From: Desulfovibrionaceae bacterium
GTDB lineage: Bacteria; Desulfobacterota; Desulfovibrionia; Desulfovibrionales; Desulfovibrionaceae
Length of the DNA stretch: 64,000 nt
Direction: 5' to 3'
Assembly (NCBI GenBank): GCA_015709315.1
Contig: JACCQI010000005.1
Location: forward strand, 1 to 64,000
The position numbers and the translations under genes are program-made. The notes beneath the pieces are model-generated. The model ran no database searches, was not told the origin of the DNA, and saw only the letters and a list, made by a program, of their open reading frames with translations. The first letter of the stretch is position 1. Every line of letters starts with the position of its first letter. Below, piece after piece: positions 20,046 to 27,551 of this stretch.

Positions 20046-20855
20046 ATGAACGAAAACAATACGCTTTCAATCTCCATCCTGAGCGGCAAGGGCGGGGTCG
20101 GCAAGACCAATATCGTCCTCAATCTCGGATATGCGCTGAACCAGGCCGAACAAAAGGCCTTGATAATGGACTGCGATCTCGGGCTGGCCAACCTCGACGT
20201 CCTGCTGGGCATCTCCCCCGACCGCAACCTCCAGGACCTGCTGCGCGAGGATGTGGGTGTCGAGGACGTGCTCGTCTCCATCGAGAACGGATTCGACATG
20301 CTCCCGGCCACCAGCGGCGTGCCCGAACTCGTGGAGATGGACGAGGACCTGCAGGACATCCTGTTCAAGAAGCTCGTCAACATCGCGGGCCGGTACGACT
20401 ATCTCATGCTCGACCTGGGCGCGGGCATCAGCCCCACGGTCCTGTCGCTGGCCTCCGTAACCCAGCTTCGGGTCGTGGTCATAACCCCGGAACCGACCTC
20501 GTTGACCGACAGCTACGCCATGATCAAGGTCCTGGCCACGCAATACGGCATCAAGGACTTCCTGGTGCTCATCAACCAGGCCGCCACCGCCGCCGAGGCC
20601 AACCAGACGTTCGACAGGCTCGACGCGGCCTGCCGGAATTTCCTCAATCTCAAGCTGCGCAACCTCGGGTTCATCCACCAGGATTCCACGGTGATAAAGT
20701 CGGTGCGGCGGCAAACGCCGCTCATGAAAATGGCCCCGGAATCGCGGGCCGCAAAGGATATTCAGGCCCTGGCGAAACGGATCATGCGCTACCGCGAAGA
20801 CAATCTGGAGCGCATCTCCGGACGCCCCATTCTGAAGAATTTCTTCGACGCATGA
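20046..20855 (+). CDS. MinD/ParA family ATPase (FlhG-like)
   Basis: P-loop ATPase of 269 residues with the deviant Walker A SGKGGVGKTNIVLNLGYAL, MDCDLGLANLDVLLG and the Walker B region YDYLMLDLGAGI. Such proteins place or count cell structures. The overall pattern, including a C-terminal RRQTPLMKMAPESRAAKDI, looks more like FlhG/YlxH (flagellar number control) than MinD. No flagellar genes are nearby, so the cargo is open. A GGAG site precedes the ATG. It follows the diguanylate cyclase, so a shared role in motility or surface choice is conceivable. Confidence 0.85.
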   Translation: MNENNTLSISILSGKGGVGKTNIVLNLGYALNQAEQKALIMDCDLGLANLDVLLGISPDRNLQDLLREDVGVEDVLVSIENGFDMLPATSGVPELVEMDEDLQDILFKKLVNIAGRYDYLMLDLGAGISPTVLSLASVTQLRVVVITPEPTSLTDSYAMIKVLATQYGIKDFLVLINQAATAAEANQTFDRLDAACRNFLNLKLRNLGFIHQDSTVIKSVRRQTPLMKMAPESRAAKDIQALAKRIMRYREDNLERISGRPILKNFFDA

Positions 20856-20872
20856 TAAATACAAATAAAGGG

Positions 20873-20902
20873 TTGACGAAAAGAGCCATTTTTCGGCATA
20901 GT
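20873..20902 (+). promoter_or_regulatory. Candidate promoter of second HU gene
   Basis: TTGACG (20873-20878), an 18-nt spacer and CATAGT (20897-20902), 5 of 6 and 4 of 6 matches; about 90 bases of leader precede the HU start. Confidence 0.5.
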
Positions 20903-20991
20903 TAGTAAGAATTTCGGAATTGATTTCTTTTTCTTTTCCCGCAATGGGGCTTTTCTCCCAGCGGGCAATGTACCATTCTGAGGGGGAAATT

Positions 20992-21267
20992 ATGAATAAG
21001 AGCGAATTGATCAAGGCTCTGTCGGAACAGAAGAAAATGCACGTGGACGAGGCCACCAAGGTGGTCGGAGCCTTCGTCGATTCCGTCAAGGAAGCCCTGC
21101 TCCGCGGCGACCGCGTCGAAATCAGAGGTTTCGGCAGCTTCAAGATCAAGGACTATGAAGGCTATACTGGACGCAATCCCAAGACCGGTTCCGTGGTCCA
21201 GGTCAAGCCCAAGAAACTTCCTTTTTTCCGTCCCGGCAAAGAGCTGAAGGAATACATCAACCAGTAG
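20992..21267 (+). CDS. HU/IHF family DNA-binding protein (second copy)
   Basis: A 91-residue nucleoid protein: N-terminal MNKSELIKALSEQKK, the DNA-binding arm region with GFGSFKIKDYEGYTGRNPKT and the C-terminal FFRPGKELKEYI. It is distinct from the HU at 7898-8170. The open frame reaches back to 20920, but GAGGGGG before the ATG at 20992 and the family N-terminus set the start. Its TAG stop is one base from the ATG of the selenoprotein candidate, so both are probably read from one mRNA. Confidence 0.95.
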   Translation: MNKSELIKALSEQKKMHVDEATKVVGAFVDSVKEALLRGDRVEIRGFGSFKIKDYEGYTGRNPKTGSVVQVKPKKLPFFRPGKELKEYINQ

Positions 21268-21268
21268 G

Positions 21269-22129
21269 ATGCGACGGTTTGCGTACTGCCTTTTTTTGGC
21301 GGTCGTCGTCTTCGCCTGTGGGTCCGCGCGGGCGGGGCAATCGGTTCTGAGTATCCTGTACTCGGCCAACACGTATGGCACGTTGCGACCATGCCCTTCC
21401 TGAGGGGGTAAAACCCTCGGAGGCTTGGCCCGGCGGGCCACCTATTTTTTTGACGTCCACAAGACTTCGGCTCCGCGGCTCCTGGTTTCCGGCGCATGGG
21501 AATACATGCGGCCGGGCGGCCTGCCGTTATCCCGGTCCGTCCTGGCCTCGACCTCCGAGGCTCTGAGCATCATGGGCTACGACGTGGGGTTTTTGTCGCG
21601 CGAAGAGGCCGACGTCCTGGCCGAGGCGGACATCGCTCCGCCATCCTGGCAACGGACAGCCGAAGCGGCCCCCGTCACCATCGTGACCACATCGGCGGGA
21701 GACAGGATCGGGTTTTTGCGATTCCCCGCCCTGGCGGCGAACCTCGACGCGCCGCCCCAGGATGTCGTGGACAGCCTGTCGCGGGAAATCGAGAAATGCC
21801 GCTCCGGCGTCAAGTTGCTCATCGGCCTGTCCGACTGGGGCTGGCTGGCGGAGCAGGAATACCTGTCCGGCGACCCGAAGTTCGTGCCGGACATCCTGTT
21901 CGGAAGCGGCAGAGGCTCCGGGGTCAACGGACGCATACGCGCCGACGGCCGCTGTCTTTGGGTCAGGGCCTATGACATGGGCAGGAGCTTGGCCGAAATA
22001 ACCATTCTCCAATGGCCCGAAAGGAAAAATTCATTTGCATGGAAACCCGCGAAAAATTATAACACTGAATCCATCGGGTTGAACGATCGGATCAAGGACA
22101 ACCCGGCCGTGAACGCCGTCCTTGAATGA
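21269..22129 (+). CDS. UshA-like selenoprotein, UGA decoded as selenocysteine (predicted)
   Basis: The frame from ATG 21269 runs through an in-frame TGA at 21401-21403 and stays open to 22129: 286 residues with Sec at position 45. The part before the UGA is coherent: a signal peptide (residues 1-22, MRRFAYCLFLAVVV then SARA) and mature SVLSILYSANTYGTLRPCPS. The part after continues GGKTLGGLARRATYFF, a signature I associate with UshA/5'-nucleotidase-like exported proteins whose relatives carry Cys where this has the UGA (CPSC-G). The result is a C42-x-x-U45 redox-type motif. A hairpin at 21422-21442 has SECIS geometry. It starts 1 base after HU, with no own strong ribosome binding site. A pseudogene or sequencing error is the alternative. 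Confidence 0.8.
21404..21442 (+). promoter_or_regulatory. Bacterial SECIS-like element
   Basis: Downstream of the UGA, bases 21426-21431 pair with 21435-21440 around the apical loop GGC (21432-21434). Below is a bulged CT (21424-21425) and a GG/CC pair (21422-21423 with 21441-21442). The loop lies about 28 bases after the UGA and starts with G. Both features, and a bulged U, agree with known bacterial SECIS rules for SelB. Confidence 0.65.
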
Positions 22130-22181
22130 CGGCATGGCGGCCGTGAGGATAACTCACTTTAAGCGTGACAAGGAGATGACC

Positions 22182-23063
22182 ATGGAATTTCGAGGAGCAT
22201 TCACAGCCCTCTCGACCCCGTTCAAGGACGGGCTGATCGATGAAGACACCTACCGGGACTTCATCGAGTGGCAGATCGAGCAGGGAATCGACGGGCTGGT
22301 GCCCTGCGGCACCACCGGCGAGGCGGCCACCATGTCCCACGAGGAACAGGGACGCACCATCAAGGTCTGCGTGGACCAGGTCAAAGGCCGTGTTCCGGTC
22401 ATCGCCGGGGCCGGTTCCAACTCCACCAAGGAAGCCATCGAGCTGACCAAGATGGCCAAGGAAGCCGGGGCCGACGCGACGCTCCAGATCACGCCCTACT
22501 ACAATAAACCCACGCCCGGCGGTCTGGTGGAGCACTTCAAGGCCATCGCCAAAGAGACCTCCATGCCGTTCGTCATTTACAACGTGCCCGGCCGCACCGG
22601 CCTGAATTGCCTGCCCGAGCACCTCAAGATGATCGTGGACGCGGTGCCCGAGGCCGTGGCCGTGAAGGAGGCCACCGGCAACATGAACCAGGCCGCCCAG
22701 GTCATCGAACAGTGCGGCAGGAATTTCAATCTGCTTTCCGGCGACGACTTCACCGTTCTGCCCCTGCTCGCAGTGGGCGGCTGCGGCGTGATCTCGGTCA
22801 TTTCCAACATCATGCCCGGCGAAATGAGCGGACTGGTCAAGGCGTTTTTCGACAAGGACATGGACAAGGCGCTCGACCTGAGCCTCAAGATGGCCCCGGT
22901 CAACCGCGCCATGTTCATGGAGACCAACCCCATTCCGGTCAAGACCGCCCTGGCCATGATGGGCCTTTTCAAGAAAGACGAGTTCCGGCTGCCCATCGTT
23001 CCTTTGCAGCAAGCCAATAAACCCAAACTGGAAGCCGTTCTGAAGAACGCCGGCGTCTTGTAA
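22182..23063 (+). CDS. dapA: 4-hydroxy-tetrahydrodipicolinate synthase
   Basis: Condenses pyruvate with aspartate semialdehyde in lysine and diaminopimelate synthesis. The 293-residue TIM barrel has the GTTGEAATMS motif, the catalytic Tyr in FVIYNVPGRTG and the Schiff-base Lys in AVAVKEATGN. The frame opens at 22122, but AAGGAG six bases before the ATG at 22182 and the family length set the start. It is followed by two terminators in series. The selenoprotein candidate lies just upstream on the same strand, with a 52-base gap. Confidence 0.97.
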   Translation: MEFRGAFTALSTPFKDGLIDEDTYRDFIEWQIEQGIDGLVPCGTTGEAATMSHEEQGRTIKVCVDQVKGRVPVIAGAGSNSTKEAIELTKMAKEAGADATLQITPYYNKPTPGGLVEHFKAIAKETSMPFVIYNVPGRTGLNCLPEHLKMIVDAVPEAVAVKEATGNMNQAAQVIEQCGRNFNLLSGDDFTVLPLLAVGGCGVISVISNIMPGEMSGLVKAFFDKDMDKALDLSLKMAPVNRAMFMETNPIPVKTALAMMGLFKKDEFRLPIVPLQQANKPKLEAVLKNAGVL

Positions 23064-23068
23064 TCAAT

Positions 23069-23097
23069 AAAACCCCTGTCTTGCGGCAGGGGTTTTT
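23069..23097 (+). terminator. Terminator of dapA
   Basis: Stem AAACCCCTG/CAGGGGTTT around a short loop, followed by a T run, 6 bases after the dapA stop. Confidence 0.88.
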
Positions 23098-23109
23098 CGT
23101 CATCTCCTG

Positions 23110-23141
23110 AACGGGATGGTCTTCGGCCATCCCGTTTTTTT
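23110..23141 (+). terminator. Second terminator after dapA
   Basis: Perfect 10-bp stem (23110-23119 with 23127-23136), 7-nt loop and a run of T residues. It is shared with the converging gene, whose stop codon lies in the T run. Confidence 0.88.
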
Positions 23142-23898
23142 ATTCGATTCGCCACGTTCGAAGCACGCCGTTCAGCTTTCCGTTGTTTCGCAGCTCGTCC
23201 AACGCCTGATCCAGAAGATCGCGCAGGCGCGTATTCCCCTTGATGACGGCCATCCCTACGGGACTGCCGGGGTCCGAATCGTCAATTATCCTCACGGCGA
23301 TGTTGTGACGTGAAGCAAGATAATAGCCCACGGCCTTGGGTGCGACCACGGCGACCACCTTCCCTTGCTTCAAAAGCCGGAAGGACATGTCTTTGCTTTC
23401 GGTCTGCCGGATGCGGATGCCTTGCTTGATGCCGAGCCGGGCGAACAGTCCCTCCATGTAGGAATGGCGGTCGCCGGTAATGATTCGCCCCCTGAGGTCC
23501 TCGAGGGTTTGTATCTCGGAGTTGTCCATGAGCGTGAACACGGCTCCTTTCCTGCTGTAGTAGGGATCCGTGAAATCGAGAACCTGCAACCGCTTGGCGT
23601 TGATCTCCATGCCGCCCAGGCAGTCGACCTTGCCGACGCGCAGCGCGGTGACCATTTCGTCCCATGGTCCCTGGATGATTTTGACCCGTATGTTCAGGCG
23701 TTCGCCGATGAGATGGATGACCTCGACGTCCAGGCCGGTCGGTTGTCCATCTTCCGTACGGAACTGGTACGGAGGATACCCCCTGGCCACGGCGAACCGC
23801 ACCTCGGGCCGATATTCCTCCGCCGACACGGGCACACAGGGCACGGCAAGCAGGACAACGAGAATAACCAAGCGGACTGTCCACGGGCAAATGGTCAT
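23140..23898 (-). CDS. Periplasmic solute-binding protein, family 3
   Basis: Secreted 252-residue protein with a signal peptide (residues about 1-26, ending VSAEE). It has the SBP_bac_3 fold pattern: FAVARGYPPYQFRTEDGQPTG near the mature start, GLDVEVIHLIGERLNI, DCLGGMEINAKRLQVLDFTDPYYSR and EDLRGRIITGDRHSYMEG. It would bind an amino acid or similar small polar ligand. No permease or ATPase gene is adjacent, so it may act alone as a sensor, serve a distant transporter, or be a remnant of one. It converges on dapA and shares its terminator region. Confidence 0.88.
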   Translation of the reverse strand: MTICPWTVRLVILVVLLAVPCVPVSAEEYRPEVRFAVARGYPPYQFRTEDGQPTGLDVEVIHLIGERLNIRVKIIQGPWDEMVTALRVGKVDCLGGMEINAKRLQVLDFTDPYYSRKGAVFTLMDNSEIQTLEDLRGRIITGDRHSYMEGLFARLGIKQGIRIRQTESKDMSFRLLKQGKVVAVVAPKAVGYYLASRHNIAVRIIDDSDPGSPVGMAVIKGNTRLRDLLDQALDELRNNGKLNGVLRTWRIE

Positions 23899-24111
23899 CC
23901 ATGCCCATTACAATCATTCACCTCATCAGTAAATTGATATCACGGTTCCTGATGATTCGGCACCTTAACCTTTTGCGGCACAGCCCTTGGCAAACGGCTG
24001 GCGCGGGGACACAAATCCCCTTTAATATGCTGGATTAGTGTGTTAATTGGGTGACAATAGTAAAATTCAATATTGTTTCGACATACGACACCCAATGAAC
24101 AGAGGTGGTTA

Positions 24112-24819
24112 ATGCGTATTTTGCGGCCGTTTATTCTATCCCTGCTATGCTTTCTTCTTGCCGGCGTGCCCGGCCATGCCGAGGAGATTACGCTCACCAC
24201 GCACAACCTGTGCCCCTACGGCTGTTATGACGCGAACGGCAATTTCGACGGACATGCGGTCCGCGTGGTCCGGTATGCATTGAAAAAAATGGGAGTTGGC
24301 CTGAACCTGGTGGTCGTCCCCTGGAAGCGGGCGCAGAACATGGTTTACTTCGGCGAGGCCGACGGCTTTTTCGCCGCGTCGAACAACGCCGAACGGGACA
24401 AGCGCGGCGTCATGTCCGCCACCATCGCGGAACAGACATGGACCTGGTATCTGCTCAAGGACAATCCGCTTGATCCCGGTTTACCGAATTTCAAGAAAAA
24501 GGCGCGAGTCACCTCCTTCGTGGGCGCCAACATGCTCACCTGGTTGAAGGAGAACAGCTACAACGTGGTATCCCCTCCCCCCACCACGGACTGCCTTGCC
24601 GACATGCTCCTTGCGGGACGCTTCGACGCCATGTTGGGCAACGACCAGGTCATGAAGGCCATTATGCAGGACCAATGCTCACAGGAACTGATCCGGTCGC
24701 ACAAGCTCATGGAAAAGCCGCTCGGGGTTGTCTTTTCCAATCAGTTCGTGGCCGACCATCCGGGCTTCGTGGAGAAATTCAACGAAGCGGTGAAGGAATA
24801 TCGAAAAAGGAACCACTAG
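24112..24819 (+). CDS. Periplasmic solute-binding protein, family 3 type
   Basis: Second secreted binding protein, 235 residues, with a signal peptide (MRILRPFILSLLCFLLAGVP, cleavage after GHA). The mature protein begins EEITLTTHNLCPYGCYD and has VVRYALKKMGVGLNLVVVPWKRAQ, a pattern of the SBP_bac_3 group often found as lone periplasmic proteins in sulfate reducers. Several cysteines occur (LCPYGC, TTDC, DQC) and could form disulfides. A GAGGTGG site fixes the ATG at 24112. It is divergent from the binding protein at 23140-23898, and no transporter partners are present. Confidence 0.85.
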   Translation: MRILRPFILSLLCFLLAGVPGHAEEITLTTHNLCPYGCYDANGNFDGHAVRVVRYALKKMGVGLNLVVVPWKRAQNMVYFGEADGFFAASNNAERDKRGVMSATIAEQTWTWYLLKDNPLDPGLPNFKKKARVTSFVGANMLTWLKENSYNVVSPPPTTDCLADMLLAGRFDAMLGNDQVMKAIMQDQCSQELIRSHKLMEKPLGVVFSNQFVADHPGFVEKFNEAVKEYRKRNH

Positions 24820-24860
24820 TCCAAGCATCTGCACGGCCCTTTTTCTCTGCCCAAGACGCA

Positions 24861-24892
24861 AGAAAGCCCCCTCGGCACAACGCCAAGGGGGC
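24861..24892 (-). terminator. Terminator of ppaC
   Basis: Stem 24866-24876 with 24882-24892 (one mismatch), followed on the minus strand by TTTCTT; located 30 bases after the ppaC stop. It may also serve the converging binding-protein gene. Confidence 0.75.
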
Positions 24893-24921
24893 AGTACTTT
24901 GCGCTTAATCAGTCAGCCGGG

Positions 24922-25842
24922 TTAGCCTTCAAAGACTTTGATGAAGTTGGGAGCGACCTGCTTCTTGCGGCTCATGACGCCGTCGAGGTAAACGGGCTCG
25001 CCCTTGGTGGCGATGCCGAAAGCCTTCTCGACCACGGAGGGGTCGTCGGAGGCGATGAGCATCTCCGAGCCTTCCTTCATGATGTCGGTCAGCAGCAGGA
25101 AGACGGAGTGGCGGCCGTCGGCCTTGACCTTCTCGATTTCAGCCTGCAGGGCGTCCTTGTGGGCGTCCAGCATGGACAGGTCCACGACTTCCAGCTGGCC
25201 GATGCCGACCTTGTTGCCGGACATGTCGAAGTCCTTGTAGTCGCGGAAGACCAGTTCGCTGGGGGAAGCGCCGTCAACGGCGGACTTGACTTTGAACATC
25301 TCCATGCCCAGGGCCATGACGTCGTCCACACCGGCGATCTTGGCCAGCGCCTCGACGGCCTCCTTGTCGGCGTCGGTGCAGGTAACGGACTTGAACATGA
25401 CGGTGTCGCTCAGGATGGCACAGAGCAGAATGCCCGCGATGTTGGCCGGCATTTCGATGTTGTAGAAATCGTACATGGACTTCAGAACGGTGCCGGAGCA
25501 ACCCACGGGCCAGACCCACATTTCCAGCGGGCCGGGGGTGGTCACGTCGCCCAGCTTGTGGTGGTCGACCACGGCAAGAAGCTCGCCCTTGTCCAGGTTG
25601 TCGATGGTCTGGGAGATGTCGGTGTGATCAACCAGGATAATCTGCTTATCCGTGGCGTCGGTGACGATCTCGGGCGCGGTGAAGCCGAATTTTTCCAGAA
25701 CAAATGCGCTCTCGGGAGCGATCTCACCCTGGGTGATAGCCTTGGCCTCCATGCCGCGCTTGGTGTAAAGATCAGCGGCGGCAATCGCGGAAGCGACAGT
25801 GTCGGTATCGGGATTTTTGTGTCCAACAACCAAAATAGCCAT
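24922..25842 (-). CDS. ppaC: Manganese-dependent inorganic pyrophosphatase (family II)
   Basis: Hydrolyses pyrophosphate, which sulfate reducers make in bulk during sulfate activation. The 306-residue DHH-family protein has metal-binding GHKNPDTDTVASAIA, LVDHTD, the DHH motif AVVDHHKLGD, LCAILSDTVMFKS and the C-terminal DHHA2 substrate motif SRKKQVAPNFIK. No CBS insert is present. The frame opens at 25881, but AGGAGG before the ATG at 25842 sets the start. It follows the PTS genes on the same strand with a 93-base gap and ends at its own terminator. Confidence 0.96.
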   Translation of the reverse strand: MAILVVGHKNPDTDTVASAIAAADLYTKRGMEAKAITQGEIAPESAFVLEKFGFTAPEIVTDATDKQIILVDHTDISQTIDNLDKGELLAVVDHHKLGDVTTPGPLEMWVWPVGCSGTVLKSMYDFYNIEMPANIAGILLCAILSDTVMFKSVTCTDADKEAVEALAKIAGVDDVMALGMEMFKVKSAVDGASPSELVFRDYKDFDMSGNKVGIGQLEVVDLSMLDAHKDALQAEIEKVKADGRHSVFLLLTDIMKEGSEMLIASDDPSVVEKAFGIATKGEPVYLDGVMSRKKQVAPNFIKVFEG

Positions 25843-25935
25843 ATCAAGTCCTCCTAATATTGAATTATCCGAATCTCCCATAAATGCCTTCGAAATAGAA
25901 TGTGACGAATATCACAATCTACTCCGGCTGCCAAG

Positions 25936-26633
25936 CTAAAATCGTGTGAAAAGTGTGAAAAGCACAAAAAGGGTGACGCCTGTTGCAAGAACGGCATACG
26001 CCCGTTTCAGGCGCAACGCCATAAGTCCGCCAAGGGTGGCGGCGCCCCAGAGATGGGCCCATTTGATGTCCAGAGTGGACAGCGCACCGGGGTAGAGTGT
26101 GAAAAGTGTCTCAAACAGGAACTTCAAAGCCATGACGGAAACGAAAAAGCACGCCCAGGAAACAACGAAAGTTCGCGTCAGGGAACGGAGGATCAGCACG
26201 CCGGGACCGTTTTCATTATCAGGATGGCGCACCCAGTGAAGCAGCTTGTTGTATCCCGATTGCTCCTGGTCGCGGAGCCAACCCTCAACCTTGCTGCCCA
26301 GCCAGGCCAGCGGCATGCAGGCCAGGATCACCCCGAGCGCTCCGCCAGGGGTTTTCAGGCCGAAGAAGGTCGTCAGCGACAGGGCCGAAAAAGTCACGGC
26401 CGTTAGGTGAGGCGGAAGAAAAGTACCGACAGGAATCAGATCAAGCCAGAAAAGCTCGAAGAATATCGCAATATTGAGACTGATGGAATATTCGCCGGTA
26501 AAGACGCCCCATAGAAAGCCCACGACCAGCGGCCGTTCGAGCATTCCGATGCTCAGGGAGTAGCGAAACAGGGAAAACAGAGCAAAAAAAAAGCGATCAT
26601 GGCAAACCAGGCCACCGGGCTGTCAAAGGACAT
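25936..26633 (-). CDS. PTS mannose-type sugar transporter IIC, frameshifted
   Basis: Membrane component of a mannose/sorbose-type PTS. Translation should start at ATG 26633, with GAGG nine bases upstream, 3 bases after IIB. This frame reads MSFDSPVAWFAMIAFF, then stops at 26553-26555. A -1 shift or one extra base in the nine-T run (26592-26584) joins it to the long frame that continues LFSLFRYSLSIGMLERPLVVGFLWGVF and runs to 25936, giving about 232 residues. The joined protein has several membrane helices and the IIC-like FELFWLDLIPVGTFLPPH. The shift could be programmed slippage, a true mutation or a homopolymer base-call error. A shorter protein from ATG 26544 would lack the first membrane helix. 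Confidence 0.75.
26584..26592 (-). other. Nine-T slippery run in PTS IIC
   Basis: Minus-strand reading GCT TTT TTT TTG contains T TTT TTT, a perfect -1 slippery heptamer. Nine T residues are also enough for transcriptional slippage. Shifting here restores the full IIC reading frame. Confidence 0.7.
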
Positions 26634-26636
26634 GGA

Positions 26637-27098
26637 TCAAAACCTCACCTGGGACTGATCGTTGGGGACGCAGCGGAAATCGAGCTCCACGCCCTTCCTG
26701 CTCAGATGGCGCAGACAGCTTTCATCCTCGTCCGAAAGGGCCACGCTGGGCGAGACCTGCCGTTTGCCCGGACTGTAATGGACATTGCCGACATTCAGAA
26801 TGTGGAAGCCGAATCCGGTATCAAAGGCGCGCTTGGCGTCGGAACAGTTGGAAAAAAGGACGATCACGCTGTTGTCGCCCTTGTCCGATAAGGACTTCAT
26901 GGCCTTGGGGAGCGCGTCCACGCCGACAAAGAGGCTGTCCACGGTCTGGGGGATGGCCAGGGACATGATCTCCTGCTGCAGCACGTCATGGGCCAGTTCG
27001 TCGTTGGCGACCACGACCCTGCGCGCGCCGATGTAGGGCAACCACGTCTCGATGATTTGGCCGTGAATCAACCGATTGTCGATACGCACGAGAACCAC
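26637..27098 (-). CDS. PTS mannose/sorbose-type IIB component
   Basis: Cytosolic phosphocarrier of 153 residues. The active-site histidine is in VRIDNRLIHGQIIETW at the N-terminus, the hallmark of the IIB-sorbose/mannose family. FGFHILNVGNVHYSPGKRQVSPSV matches the conserved middle part. Start is GTG at 27098 with AGGTGGG upstream. It is placed between IIA (10-base gap) and IIC (3-base gap). The sugar cannot be told from sequence, and no IID gene is visible nearby. Confidence 0.9.
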   Translation of the reverse strand: MVLVRIDNRLIHGQIIETWLPYIGARRVVVANDELAHDVLQQEIMSLAIPQTVDSLFVGVDALPKAMKSLSDKGDNSVIVLFSNCSDAKRAFDTGFGFHILNVGNVHYSPGKRQVSPSVALSDEDESCLRHLSRKGVELDFRCVPNDQSQVRF

Positions 27099-27108
27099 GG
27101 CCCCACCT

Positions 27109-27546
27109 CTACTTCTTCGCCTTCTTGCGGAGCATCGCGCCCGCGACCTTGATGCCCTGACGCCCGGCGTCCGCGACCTTTTCGGCCAGTTCGTGCAGCT
27201 TCATGGATCGCGATTGCAGGGTTGCCACCAGCATGGGCAGGTTGACCCCGGTGATGACCTCCAGATTCTCGGATTTCATCAGCGACAGGCTCATGGTGGT
27301 CGGGGAACCGCCGAAGAGGTCGGTCAGGGTGACTACCCCCCTGCCCTGTTCCACCTTTTGGATGGATGAACGGATCAGCTCCATGGTTTCGTCCACGTCA
27401 CGGGTCACGTCAACGCCGATGGCCACACAGTTTTCCTGAGTGCCCATGACCATTTCGGCGGCTTCAAGCAAGGTCGCGCCGAAATTGCCGTGAGTCACCA
27501 GAACGATGCCCACCTGCGGTGTATTCTTTTCAACATTTTCGGCCAT
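27109..27546 (-). CDS. PTS mannose-type IIA component
   Basis: 145-residue EIIA of the mannose family. It has the phosphorylatable His in IVLVTHGNFGATLLEAAE and the conserved VVTLTDLFGGSPTTMSLSL. The N-terminal 10 residues are extra, and the C-terminus is lysine-rich. It would take phosphate from HPr and pass it to the IIB next to it. It starts 5 bases after rapZ, so PTS regulation (ptsN, rapZ) and this transporter share one transcript. Confidence 0.92.
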   Translation of the reverse strand: MAENVEKNTPQVGIVLVTHGNFGATLLEAAEMVMGTQENCVAIGVDVTRDVDETMELIRSSIQKVEQGRGVVTLTDLFGGSPTTMSLSLMKSENLEVITGVNLPMLVATLQSRSMKLHELAEKVADAGRQGIKVAGAMLRKKAKK

Positions 27547-27551
27547 TTATA

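Noticed and set aside
21402-21418. Hairpin GAGGG/CCCTC directly at the UGA as the SECIS
   Set aside because: It would include the UGA itself in the stem and put the loop too close; the 21422-21442 hairpin fits SECIS geometry better.
23984-24006. Possible sigma-54 promoter (GG-N10-GC) between the two binding-protein genes
   Set aside because: Only the GG/GC spacing fits; the TTGC part of the -12 element is absent.
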